From IMG/VR virus record IMGVR_UViG_3300022745_000102, positions 1 through 35,592 of that record: 35,592 bases of DNA. One strand, written 5' to 3'. The position numbers and the translations under genes were made by a program. Below, piece by piece: positions 15,395 through 21,995 of the stretch. Origin of the DNA: a virus. How positions within the stretch are numbered: position 1 is the stretch's first letter; each line of letters opens with the position of its first letter. The notes under the pieces were generated by a model, which worked only from the letters and a program-made list of their open reading frames with translations, searched no databases and was not told where the DNA came from.

Positions 15395-15774
15395 AAGCTA
15401 AAAAACTCTCACCAAAAGAATACGAATCTTTATTGAAATCAATGAGACAGTGGCTTCCGCACCAACGAGATGAGGTAGCAAAGCTTGTCTGGCATATCGC
15501 AGCTTTGAATGAAGAAATAAAAGCTCTTCTCTCAGCACAGCAACCAAATATGTTTGAGGTCAAGCAAGGTCCCGTAATCAAGACTCAGTATCAAGAATTT
15601 AAACCAAAGCTTGATAATTCTCAGAAAGTTCCACTTGCAAGAAGATTGCAGCTTATGATTGAAGCAAATGAGACAGAAAGCTTGGAATGGAAACAAACTT
15701 TAAAATGGAATGGACTCACGCATGAAAAAGCCTTGGCAATCGGAAGTGGGAAAGAAGAAAAGACTTCGGGTTAG
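15391..15774 (+). CDS. Hypothetical protein, 127 aa
   Basis: Starts in ATGA overlap with the lysine-rich gene. The N-terminal half is helical (LSPKEYESLLKSMRQWL, VAKLVWHIAALNEEIKALL), the second half more polar with FKPKLDNSQKVPLARRLQLMIEANE. There is no signal peptide, membrane segment or catalytic motif. It overlaps the next small gene by about 50 nt. I do not recognise it. Position in the accessory cluster behind the structured RNA is its only context. Confidence 0.7.
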   Translation: MKAKKLSPKEYESLLKSMRQWLPHQRDEVAKLVWHIAALNEEIKALLSAQQPNMFEVKQGPVIKTQYQEFKPKLDNSQKVPLARRLQLMIEANETESLEWKQTLKWNGLTHEKALAIGSGKEEKTSG

Positions 15775-15928
15775 GATTGCAGAAATCTTTCTTGGCTCAA
15801 CTCTTGAGGAACTCATTGAGTACGCTATCGTCCAATTCATAAAGGAAACTTCAACAAATCCTTTGCTTAAGCACCTTATGGGGGAAAAACATGAAAAAAC
15901 TAAGTCTGACACTACTTTGCTCAATTAA
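15722..15928 (+). CDS. Small basic protein, about 68 aa
   Basis: Overlaps the 3' end of the previous gene and the 5' end of the lysozyme-like gene in a third frame. Two in-frame ATGs exist (15710 and 15722); neither has a strong ribosome site and I prefer 15722, which gives MKKPWQSEVGKKKRLRVR. A basic N-terminus is followed by an amphipathic helix (STLEELIEYAIVQFIKE). The tail reads through the start of the next gene. Double overlap is unusual but the helix is protein-like. Moderate support only. Confidence 0.5.
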   Translation: MKKPWQSEVGKKKRLRVRIAEIFLGSTLEELIEYAIVQFIKETSTNPLLKHLMGEKHEKTKSDTTLLN

Positions 15929-16694
15929 CGCCTTTAGTTGGGCTCCTAAGCCTCCAAAAGCTTCAGACCCTGTCCATGCAACACCTAGCCCATCTTCGTC
16001 CAGTGCCGAGCCTCCCGTAACGCCTACAGCCCCTCTACCGGACGTGTCAGCCTCGGCTTGTGCCAAATACGGTTGGGGGAATCGTGGAAGGGCTCCAATT
16101 GGTTACTTGAAAGGCTTAGCCACAATGTATGCCATTCATGCTTGTGACAAAGCACCGCCTCTTAACAGAAATGGACTTGATGCTTTGGTCTGGTATGGCA
16201 AGGAAGCCACAATGCTCAATACCTATACGCTGCTCATTGGGCTTGGAATGCGTGAAAGCTCGGGAATATTTTGCACTGGGCGCGATACAAGTGCGGGACC
16301 TGAAACTGCAGATGAGGCTGAAACGGGACTTTTTCAGTTTTCAAGAAACTCAATTGCCGTTGTGAAATCTAAAGGCGACCTTCAGGCTTCTTTGGATTTA
16401 CAAAAACTTGTAGACCTCTATAAATCTCATCCTGAAAATTGCATGCTCGATGTTTTTAAAGAAGGAGTTTCTCAGAGAACAATCGATAGATGTAATTCTT
16501 CTTCAATTGTTGGGTCTGGGCCTGGAGCTGATTTTCAAAAATTAGGAAGGAATTGCCCGGCTTTTGCAGTGGAATATGCTTCACTTCTTATAAGAACTCT
16601 TCGCACCCATTTTGGCCCGCTGAATCGTAAAGAGGCTGAGTTTAATGAGTCTTGTCGGCAAATGCTTCTTAGTTTTCAGAAGGATTGTAAATAA
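15891..16694 (+). CDS. Secreted lysozyme / lytic-transglycosylase-like protein
   Basis: A 267-residue protein with an N-terminal signal peptide (MKKLSLTLLCSINAFSW), a Pro/Ser linker (about 19-52), then a lysozyme-fold-like domain. The core LIGLGMRESSG (about 115-125) places Glu122 as candidate general acid, followed by CTGRD and ETGLFQFSRNS, typical of lysozyme-like muramidases and transglycosylases. About eight cysteines in the mature part suggest disulfides in the periplasm. A TATGGGGGAAAAAC ribosome site supports this start. Unlike the YkuD-like protein in the lysis group it is exported, so it may act on the cell wall from the periplasm, be held at the membrane, or modify the wall during infection. 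Confidence 0.7.
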   Translation: MKKLSLTLLCSINAFSWAPKPPKASDPVHATPSPSSSSAEPPVTPTAPLPDVSASACAKYGWGNRGRAPIGYLKGLATMYAIHACDKAPPLNRNGLDALVWYGKEATMLNTYTLLIGLGMRESSGIFCTGRDTSAGPETADEAETGLFQFSRNSIAVVKSKGDLQASLDLQKLVDLYKSHPENCMLDVFKEGVSQRTIDRCNSSSIVGSGPGADFQKLGRNCPAFAVEYASLLIRTLRTHFGPLNRKEAEFNESCRQMLLSFQKDCK

Positions 16695-16697
16695 AAA

Positions 16698-16823
16698 ATG
16701 GATTTCATGCTTTTATTTGAACTTTTCTTTGAACTTGTCATATGCGTTTTGTTAATTGCGCTTATCATTTTAGCAATTCTTGCCTTGATTTTAGCCATCA
16801 AAGCTTTGTGGGGTGAGCTATGA
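16698..16823 (+). CDS. Tiny single-pass membrane protein, 41 aa
   Basis: ATG at 16698, three bases after the lysozyme-like stop, to TGA at 16821-16823. After MDFMLLFELFFELV the product is almost entirely Leu/Ile/Ala through residue 34, then KALWGEL. It would span the inner membrane once. Its stop overlaps the next gene's ATG. The position directly after an exported wall enzyme suggests a holin-like or release-control role, but the sequence alone cannot show this. Confidence 0.6.
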   Translation: MDFMLLFELFFELVICVLLIALIILAILALILAIKALWGEL

Positions 16824-17062
16824 CTAAAGAACGAATAAAGTTTTTGCTTCAAGCAGCACAAAGCGGAATGATTCATGGGAATTACGTGCCCAACCTCGTT
16901 GATATACAGCAATTGTGCGCTCTTTCTCTGTGGGCTTTAGAGGCGAAGGAAGGTTTGGAGCGAATCACAAAGCTTGGATGTCAGATTATGTATGAAGAAT
17001 GTCCAGCTTGCGAGGCACATGATGCACTCAAAAAGCTCGATGAGATTTTGGAAGGTGCGTGA
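16820..17062 (+). CDS. Hypothetical protein, 80 aa, with Cys cluster
   Basis: Starts in ATGA overlap with the tiny membrane protein. Helical, with LCALSLWALEAKEGLERI in the middle and a CPAC pair plus nearby Cys residues (LGCQIMYEECPACEAHD) that could bind metal. GGGTGAGC upstream is a plausible ribosome site. Coupled to the next gene (TGATG). Function unknown. Confidence 0.65.
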   Translation: MTKERIKFLLQAAQSGMIHGNYVPNLVDIQQLCALSLWALEAKEGLERITKLGCQIMYEECPACEAHDALKKLDEILEGA

Positions 17063-17244
17063 TGAAAATTGCAGTCTGGTATTCGCCAAAACGTGATGAG
17101 ATTGTGTTGCTTTCATCTATCGGTGAATGGACTATAAGTGGACAGCCTATTTTTGTTTTTACGCATTTTGACGGACAAGAGTATGTTATCAATCCCATCC
17201 TAGTGCTTAAGCGCCAAGGCTTTGTGAAGATCGGGGTTTTATGA
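17062..17244 (+). CDS. Small beta-rich protein, 60 aa
   Basis: ATG at 17062 overlaps the previous stop. MKIAVWYSPKRDEIVLL followed by alternating strands (GQPIFVFTHFDG, YVINPILVLKRQGFVKIG) suggests a compact beta sheet of the kind found in many small phage proteins of unknown role. An in-frame GTG one codon upstream is less likely. Coupled downstream to another tiny gene by ATGA. Confidence 0.65.
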   Translation: MKIAVWYSPKRDEIVLLSSIGEWTISGQPIFVFTHFDGQEYVINPILVLKRQGFVKIGVL

Positions 17245-17357
17245 GGCCAGAATGTCGGTGCGGTCGCTGTGAAAAGCAAATCATAATAGAGTTTAGCGTT
17301 TTTCTCATAGGAGCACTTGCAGGTGCTGCAATAACTTTACTTTTTATCGGGGGATAA
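17241..17357 (+). CDS. Tiny membrane protein with N-terminal CxCxxC, 38 aa
   Basis: ATG at 17241 overlaps the previous TGA; stop at 17355-17357. The N-terminus MRPECRCGRCEK contains three cysteines in six residues, a half zinc-ribbon-like knot, followed by one hydrophobic helix (IIIEFSVFLIGALAGAAITL). It would place a small metal-binding head in the cytoplasm on a single membrane span. GGGGGATAA near its end serves as ribosome site of the next gene. Confidence 0.55.
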   Translation: MRPECRCGRCEKQIIIEFSVFLIGALAGAAITLLFIGG

Positions 17358-17606
17358 ATGATGGGGTTCAAAGACACAAAAGAATTTTACACAAAAGCTC
17401 TTGAAGAAATTCACTGCAAAATGCTTGAGGAAAGAATTGAGCAATTTAAGTCATTGAATTTACGCCTTCCAACTCTTGAAGAAGAATCAGCCCTTTTTGA
17501 TGCCATAACAAAACAAGAAGTCAGGGCTAGAATGAAACAAATGATTGACGAAATAAATGGGACAGAATATGACGCTTCCCATGTCGAACGCCCCGTTAAT
17601 TTATAA
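17358..17606 (+). CDS. Small helical hypothetical protein, 82 aa
   Basis: Starts right after the previous stop with a GGGGGATAA ribosome site. Charged and helical (DTKEFYTKALEEIHCKML, RLPTLEEESALFDAI, ARMKQMIDEING), no membrane or catalytic motif. The 3' end overlaps the ERF gene. Last of the 15-17.6 kb accessory group; may act with the recombination genes because of the overlap, but this is inference. Confidence 0.65.
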   Translation: MMGFKDTKEFYTKALEEIHCKMLEERIEQFKSLNLRLPTLEEESALFDAITKQEVRARMKQMIDEINGTEYDASHVERPVNL

Positions 17607-18261
17607 AAAAATCTGCGACCTAATGAAGGACGTCGAGTCCATAGGCAAAAACCGAGCAAACAAAGCTCAAAGCTATTCTTTCAGGGGTGTTGACGATTGC
17701 TACAACTATCTTCATGCAAAATTTGCCGAGCACAGAATCTTCACGGTTCCCGAAGTCATCGAACAAACAAGAGAGCAAAAAACCTCCAGTAGTGGGAGTG
17801 TTCTTCTTTACTCAATCCTTAAAATTAAATTTCACTTTTTTGCAGAAGATGGCTCTTCAATAACCGCAACAATGATAGGCGAGGGAATGGATTCAGGCGA
17901 TAAGGCCTCAAACAAAGCTCAAAGTGTTGCCCACAAGTACGCGCTCCTTCAAGTCTTTATGATTCCTACTGAGGATGAAAAAGACCCAGAAAACGACTCT
18001 CATGATTTAAAACCCTCAACAAGTGAAGACCCAAAACAGCCTCCAAAAAAGCCTCAATCTAGTGCCCCGCTCAATGCCCCAAAATCAGACCTAGCCACTC
18101 CTGCCCAAATCAAAAGACTCTTTGCAATAGCAAACGCCCATGGCTGGGGCGACGCTAGCGTCAAATCTTTGGCAGTTGAAAAATTCAAAGTGAAATCTCG
18201 AAACGAGCTTAAATGGCATCAAGTCAATGACCTTATAAAAATCATAGAGGACGTAAAGTAA
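17581..18261 (+). CDS. erf: ERF-family single-strand annealing recombinase
   Basis: A 226-residue protein from this start. IYKKICDLMKDVESIGKN and YSFRGVDDCYNYLHAKF form the ERF N-terminus; the family signature GEGMDSGDKASNKAQS at about 101-116 is followed by HKYALLQVFMIPT. A flexible Pro/Ser/Lys linker leads to a C-terminal three-helix domain (LATPAQIKRLFAIANAHGW). ERF proteins anneal complementary strands, as in P22 circularisation. In-frame ATGs also exist at 17557 and 17569; I chose 17581 because family members begin close to the IYKKI helix. Coupled to the next gene by a 1-nt overlap. Confidence 0.88.
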   Translation: MSNAPLIYKKICDLMKDVESIGKNRANKAQSYSFRGVDDCYNYLHAKFAEHRIFTVPEVIEQTREQKTSSSGSVLLYSILKIKFHFFAEDGSSITATMIGEGMDSGDKASNKAQSVAHKYALLQVFMIPTEDEKDPENDSHDLKPSTSEDPKQPPKKPQSSAPLNAPKSDLATPAQIKRLFAIANAHGWGDASVKSLAVEKFKVKSRNELKWHQVNDLIKIIEDVK

Positions 18262-18554
18262 TGGCTGGAAAAAACTACTCGACCGAAGAAAGACAAAATA
18301 TTGTTAAAAAAATAGATTCACTGCGTGCCCAAGGAATGGATAGGCTCAGTGCTATAAAGCAAGGAGGGGTTTCCGTTTGTTCCTATAACACTTGGAGAAA
18401 AAAAATACCTCAAGAGCCCGACATCATAATCCATCAAGAAGAAGAAAAAAGAACCTACAAAAAAAAGCAACCAACGCCGAGCCAGTCTTCAAAGTGTGTT
18501 GTCATTGTCACTGACACGCAAAGTCTTTCTCAAGTTTTAAGAGGTCTTGCATGA
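18261..18554 (+). CDS. Transposase-like helix-turn-helix protein, 97 aa
   Basis: STEERQNIVKKIDSLRAQGM followed by AIKQGGVSVCSYNTWRKK matches the helix-turn-helix of IS3/IS66-type OrfA proteins, where the second helix (here CSYNTWRKK) reads DNA. The C-terminal half is a basic linker and a short conserved-looking end (CVVIVTDTQSLSQVLRGLA). No transposase catalytic gene or terminal repeats are near. Its start shares a base with the ERF stop and its end overlaps the next gene by 4 nt. Probably a domesticated DNA-binding factor. Confidence 0.65.
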   Translation: MAGKNYSTEERQNIVKKIDSLRAQGMDRLSAIKQGGVSVCSYNTWRKKIPQEPDIIIHQEEEKRTYKKKQPTPSQSSKCVVIVTDTQSLSQVLRGLA

Positions 18555-18895
18555 AAACAATCCAGGTCATATTAGGTGTGGACATGCGCCAAGGGCATCC
18601 TGGCCTTATCAAGCTTGCAGCAAAAAAAGGTATAAACCTCGATGCTTTAGACCCTCAAACTGCCGTAATATTTATCGCAAGAAACAAAATGCGCATGAAA
18701 GCCTACTCCCACAACGGAGTCCTTTCCTACATGCGCTCAACTGATTCAAAGCGCCCATTTGACCTCAACGCAATTGATGAGTTTCCAAAAGCCTTCTCAA
18801 AAGATGGAAAAATGGATTACGCAAAAGCCTTGAGAGCAAAACTTGAAAAGGAACTTTCAAAAAAAGGAAAATTAGAAGAAAAACAGTTAAAATAG
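18551..18895 (+). CDS. IS66 TnpB (Orf2)-like protein, 114 aa
   Basis: Length and pattern resemble IS66 accessory protein TnpB: DMRQGHPGL at residues 11-19 (family DMRKGxxGL), LDP at 33-35, then an IFIARNKMRMKAY block (40-52) and NG at 55-56 (family 'LFxFxxRRxxxxKxLxWDGxG'). The match is recognised by eye, and the KRLE-type end of the family is not preserved. IS66 TnpA and TnpB genes are adjacent, as here with the upstream helix-turn-helix gene, yet no TnpC is present. Function in the phage unknown; possibly a recombination or DNA-binding accessory next to ERF. Confidence 0.5.
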   Translation: MKTIQVILGVDMRQGHPGLIKLAAKKGINLDALDPQTAVIFIARNKMRMKAYSHNGVLSYMRSTDSKRPFDLNAIDEFPKAFSKDGKMDYAKALRAKLEKELSKKGKLEEKQLK

Positions 18896-18899
18896 TTCC

Positions 18900-19574
18900 A
18901 TGGACTTTGGCGTCACACCAATTCATTCCGATTCCTCAGACTCATACTATACAAAAATTAGAAATCACTTGGTTGGAGTCGTAGTTCCTAAAAACTACCT
19001 CCCCTCTGGCCAAGTGATCATCCACTTTCATGGTCTTCGCTCCCAAAGCTGGGACGCAAGACCTGACGGCACTATCGGATATTTCAAATTTGGGGAAAAA
19101 CTCCCTAAAAACGTACTCATGGTCTGCCCCATAGGCGATATTTCAGATTACACTTTGGCTCGAGATTATTACTCAGTCTCAGTCCTCATCCCGCTCCTTG
19201 CAGATATCGCAAAAATCACAGGTGACAATAATTTCACTGACGTAGCCCTATCGGCTCACAGTGCAGGCGGGCGAGTCATTCCCCCACTCCTGCATCATGG
19301 AACGGGAAAGCTCCCGGTCTCAAAAGTTTTCCTCTTTGATGCAACCTATGGCTTCAACGGCGACCCACGCTTTGGAATCCCTGATTACAACGCATGGCTT
19401 CTCAATCCAAATCATAGGCTTTGGTGTGTCTCCCAAGAAGGGACGCCAAATGAGACAAGAGCTGATAAAATCACAAAAGCAAAAAATTCAGAAATATATT
19501 CCACAGAATTAAGTCATTGGAACCTTGTCAGAGATAAGTTTTTCGGCGACTTTATCAAAGACGCATATGCCTAA
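18900..19574 (+). CDS. Alpha/beta-hydrolase-like protein, 224 aa
   Basis: Has VIIHFHGLRS (about 39-48; HG as oxyanion loop), then ALSAHSAGGRV (116-126) with Ser121 as candidate nucleophile in a variant AHSAGG elbow, FLFDATYG (145-151) as acid strand, and ELSHWNLV (about 207-214) offering a histidine. This fits an esterase or peptidase fold. No signal peptide, so it acts in the cytoplasm or on the virion side. It overlaps the HNH gene by 8 nt. A hydrolase between recombination genes is unusual for a phage; substrate unknown. Confidence 0.65.
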   Translation: MDFGVTPIHSDSSDSYYTKIRNHLVGVVVPKNYLPSGQVIIHFHGLRSQSWDARPDGTIGYFKFGEKLPKNVLMVCPIGDISDYTLARDYYSVSVLIPLLADIAKITGDNNFTDVALSAHSAGGRVIPPLLHHGTGKLPVSKVFLFDATYGFNGDPRFGIPDYNAWLLNPNHRLWCVSQEGTPNETRADKITKAKNSEIYSTELSHWNLVRDKFFGDFIKDAYA

Positions 19575-20043
19575 AAAAAACGATATTTTTGATTTTTGGA
19601 GCAAGGTTTCTGGGAAGCATGGTGACGAAAAATCATGTTGGTTGTGGGTTGGTTCTACTTTTAAAAGTAAAAATGAGATAAGGGGAACTTTTTCATACAA
19701 AGGAAAATCATTTTATTCTCATAGACTTATGTTTTTTTTAAATAATAAATATTTGCCGGAAGCCGTTTGTCATAAATGCGACGTGCCTCTTTGCTGTAAT
19801 CCCTCTCATTTATTTGGCGGGACAAGGGCTTTAAACAATAAAGACCGAAGCATGAAAGGTCGTGGGGCAAATAATAAAGGTGAAAAACATAATCTCGCCA
19901 AACTCACAGAAAAAGAAGTTTTGGAAATAAGATTTTTGAAGAAAAAAGGGGCAAAAGGAACTGATCTCGCTAAAACTTATAAAGTTTCTGGTTCTGTTAT
20001 CAGCTCTATTTGTGCCAGGCGTTCTTGGAGGCATGTACAATGA
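19567..20043 (+). CDS. HNH homing-type endonuclease
   Basis: A 158-residue protein starting at 19567 in overlap with the hydrolase stop. Signature order: CWLWVGS (24-30), SHRLMFFL (51-58), CHKCDVPLCCNPSHLFGGT (68-86), N90...D93, MKGRGANNKGEKHNLAKLT and a C-terminal helix-turn-helix (DLAKTYKVSGSVISSIC). This is the HNH_3 group, free-standing endonucleases that nick or cut double-stranded DNA at a recognition site. AT-rich codon choice compared with both neighbours indicates recent entry. It overlaps the following gene start (TGATG), so the insertion did not break the operon. Confidence 0.88.
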   Translation: MPKKNDIFDFWSKVSGKHGDEKSCWLWVGSTFKSKNEIRGTFSYKGKSFYSHRLMFFLNNKYLPEAVCHKCDVPLCCNPSHLFGGTRALNNKDRSMKGRGANNKGEKHNLAKLTEKEVLEIRFLKKKGAKGTDLAKTYKVSGSVISSICARRSWRHVQ

Positions 20044-20252
20044 ATTGGAAGCAAAAGTTCAAACAAAAGCCGATTAATTTAAATGAAATCGTGGCTTATG
20101 AATTTGAAAAAGAAGGCAAAAAAGTAATCGCTCCTGCCAAAGCCTTTGAAGCCTATCTCAAAGACCAAAAAGAAAAAGGCATAGAGCCAGAAGCTCATAA
20201 GGCTTTAACAAGACAGTTTTGTCTCGATAATAAAGTCAGATTCACGCCTTGA
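20040..20252 (+). CDS. Small helical hypothetical protein, 70 aa
   Basis: ATG at 20040 overlaps the HNH stop; this start fits better than in-frame upstream codons inside the HNH gene. MNWKQKFKQKPINLNEIVAY then a Lys-rich helical middle (KAFEAYLKDQKEKGIE) and ALTRQFCLDNKVRFTP at the end. Soluble, basic. Unknown function; placed between an HNH gene and a nuclease. Confidence 0.6.
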   Translation: MNWKQKFKQKPINLNEIVAYEFEKEGKKVIAPAKAFEAYLKDQKEKGIEPEAHKALTRQFCLDNKVRFTP

Positions 20253-20282
20253 CTCTCATCTCCTAAAAAGTAAAAGATACAA

Positions 20283-20954
20283 ATGGAACAAGGGGACGCA
20301 CTCCGAGGTAGAAACATTGTTATCTGGGACGCAGAGATCAAGGCCACTATCGACGGAGTCCTTGTCGGTTGGAAAGATTACGCCAAAATGGGCATCTCCG
20401 TTGCCTGCCTTAAAGATTATGAAACAGGCGACCTTAATGTCTACATGGACGACAACATCGAGGAACTCACCGAAAGACTCAACCGCGCAGACCTTGTTGT
20501 AGGCTTCAACATCTTAGGCTTTGACATTCCTCTCCTAAACGCCACAACAACCCTAAAAACTCGCCCAGACCTTCCAGTCTATGACATTCTCTATGAATCA
20601 AGGCGTGCTTGTGGGGGAAATCCTGACGCACCTTATGGCGGAGGAATCAAAGGTTTAAAACTCGACAACCACTTAAAAGGAACCTTCGGCCAAAAGTTCA
20701 TGAAGACAGAGCACGGCAGTCAGGCCCCAATCCTCTACCAAACAAAACAAAGAGGCCGTCTCATCTCATATTGTTTGGCTGACGTGGCGCGTGAAGCTGC
20801 CCTTTTTGAGCACATTATCATTCACAAAACCCTCATCACTGACACGCATGGCATAAAAATTCCCCGCCAACCTAGTGAAGTTTTTCCCCAAGCTTTTAGA
20901 ATACAAAAAGATGAACGAGAAAGTAACCTACAAACTTCCCTTAACTTTGTCTGA
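20283..20954 (+). CDS. DEDD-type 3'-5' exonuclease-like protein
   Basis: Residues NIVIWDAEIKATI (11-23) supply the D-x-E pair (D16, E18); ADLVVGFNILGFDIPLL (about 69-85) the second acidic motif; and ISYCLADVAREAALF (about 161-175) the third with Tyr and Asp. This is the RNase-H-like DEDDy exonuclease layout used in PolB-like proofreading domains, here free-standing at 223 residues. No polymerase is near. It may trim 3' ends for ERF-mediated annealing or degrade host DNA. No strong ribosome site upstream. Overlaps the next gene by about 44 nt. Confidence 0.75.
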   Translation: MEQGDALRGRNIVIWDAEIKATIDGVLVGWKDYAKMGISVACLKDYETGDLNVYMDDNIEELTERLNRADLVVGFNILGFDIPLLNATTTLKTRPDLPVYDILYESRRACGGNPDAPYGGGIKGLKLDNHLKGTFGQKFMKTEHGSQAPILYQTKQRGRLISYCLADVAREAALFEHIIIHKTLITDTHGIKIPRQPSEVFPQAFRIQKDERESNLQTSLNFV

Positions 20955-21153
20955 TCTAATCAGAGAATGTGAAAACAGGGGCTTTCATTGGGAACTGCGC
21001 TCACGCTCCCTTTCCACAGCAAAAGACTCAGTCCACTGTAGAATCGCAAATGACATTTTTCACTTGGACTCTTATGGACAGGAACCTGAAGAGGCACTTG
21101 AGAGAGTCCTAAAAAGAGCCATCACTCTTCTTGACCCCCAACTCTATCTTTGA
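20911..21153 (+). CDS. Small hypothetical protein, 80 aa
   Basis: Overlaps the exonuclease 3' end; ATG at 20911 preferred (a GTG at 20875 is in frame). MNEKVTYKLPLTLSDLIREC then ENRGFHWELRSR and DPQLYL at the end. Resembles a compact mixed alpha/beta protein without motif. Placed directly before the XRE regulator, 4 nt from its ATG. Confidence 0.6.
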   Translation: MNEKVTYKLPLTLSDLIRECENRGFHWELRSRSLSTAKDSVHCRIANDIFHLDSYGQEPEEALERVLKRAITLLDPQLYL

Positions 21154-21157
21154 CTAT

Positions 21158-21457
21158 ATGGAACACATGACACTGGGCTACAAAGTTCGCACAAAAAGAC
21201 TCAAGCAACGCCTTTCCTTAAGAGCGCTTGCCAATATCATAAATGTCCCCTCAGCTACACTCTCAAGAATTGAAAACAACACAGGAAAGCCCGATAAGCT
21301 CACGCTCACAAATGTCAAAGCATGGCTTGAAAACAAAGGCGACTATCCTGGCAAAACAAACTCCCCAAGTGTGAGAAATTGGTTCGACGTCGTAAATACA
21401 CGACTTGCTAGACTTGAAAAGACCTTGAAGACTGCAGGAATCAAGCTTCCTTCTTAA
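21158..21457 (+). CDS. XRE/Cro-CI-type helix-turn-helix regulator
   Basis: A 99-residue protein (ATG at 21158; an upstream in-frame TTG is less likely). YKVRTKRLKQRLSLRALANI then INVPSATLSRIENN is the classic XRE helix 2-turn-helix 3, with LTLTNVKAWLENKGDY as helices 4-5. The C-terminal 30 residues (VVNTRLARLEKTLKTAGI) form a short coiled coil, likely a dimer interface. Candidate repressor or Cro-like switch. No intergenic operator site directly upstream is obvious; the nearest open region is the divergent gap at 21708-21800. Confidence 0.85.
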   Translation: MEHMTLGYKVRTKRLKQRLSLRALANIINVPSATLSRIENNTGKPDKLTLTNVKAWLENKGDYPGKTNSPSVRNWFDVVNTRLARLEKTLKTAGIKLPS

Positions 21458-21707
21458 GATTTTCCAGATGGCTAATGCGCCTATCAAAAAACTCATTCTT
21501 CGCATCATAGCTTGAGTGCTTTGCCAGAATCTCAGCCAATTTATTGTTCAAATCTTCAATCGAAGCCCGAACCGCTTTGGTCTCACTCTCAATAGAGCCC
21601 CGAACCGCTCTTATCTCTGTAGTCACCCAGTAACTCACCGACCCAGCTAAAAACATCAAAATTACGTCCTTCGCGTGATTCCAGTCCAACTCATTCATAC
21701 CTCCCAT
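21441..21707 (-). CDS. Minus-strand membrane/coiled-coil protein, 88 aa
   Basis: Reads from ATG (complement 21705-21707; an in-frame ATG three codons on is also possible, GGAGGT between them) to a stop overlapping the last 17 nt of the XRE gene. One membrane helix, HAKDVILMFLAGSVSYWV, is followed by a coiled coil with repeated AVRGSIESETKAVRASIEDL and ending DRRISHLENLKK. That N-in, coiled-coil-out layout resembles inner-membrane spanins or tail-length XhlA-like proteins, but its opposite strand and convergent overlap with XRE fit an immunity or superinfection-exclusion gene. Undecided. Confidence 0.65.
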   Translation of the reverse strand: MGGMNELDWNHAKDVILMFLAGSVSYWVTTEIRAVRGSIESETKAVRASIEDLNNKLAEILAKHSSYDAKNEFFDRRISHLENLKKEA

Positions 21708-21800
21708 TGTAACTTCAACCCTTTCAATATTAAAATGGGTCTAAGGAAGCTCGACACAACCAACCAAGAGACGCGCTTGGGAGCCTCGGGAGGACACAAC
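21708..21800. promoter_or_regulatory. Divergent intergenic region with promoter-like elements
   Basis: Separates the - strand membrane gene and the + strand packaging run. On the + strand TTGTAA (21709-21714) is followed 15 bases on by TATTAA, a weak -35/-10 arrangement. A strong GGGAGGA ribosome site lies before 21801. No clear operator repeat. A reasonable place for a switch promoter serving the terminase genes. Confidence 0.35.
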
Positions 21801-21995
21801 ATGGGGGATTTACCCTTAAAAGAAATCGGCACCGCCGCTGCCACAGTGTATAAAGTCACCAACACGGCTGACGGAGCACTCAGAATAACAATCGACATTT
21901 CATCCGGCGACACAGAGTTAGCATCGCGCCTTCTCAAAATCGCAGCTCTAAATGAAAAGGCCGTCATTGTCTGCTTCATGGAGCACACAGGATGA
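21801..21995 (+). CDS. Small hypothetical protein before terminase, 64 aa
   Basis: ATG at 21801 after CGGGAGGACACAAC, the best ribosome site of the region, so I do not use longer in-frame starts at 21735 or earlier. MGDLPLKEIGTAAATVYKV then ALRITIDISSGDTELASRLL and KAVIVCFMEHTG. A small alpha/beta fold. Overlaps the small terminase start by 4 nt. Unknown role, possibly packaging-related. Confidence 0.6.
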   Translation: MGDLPLKEIGTAAATVYKVTNTADGALRITIDISSGDTELASRLLKIAALNEKAVIVCFMEHTG

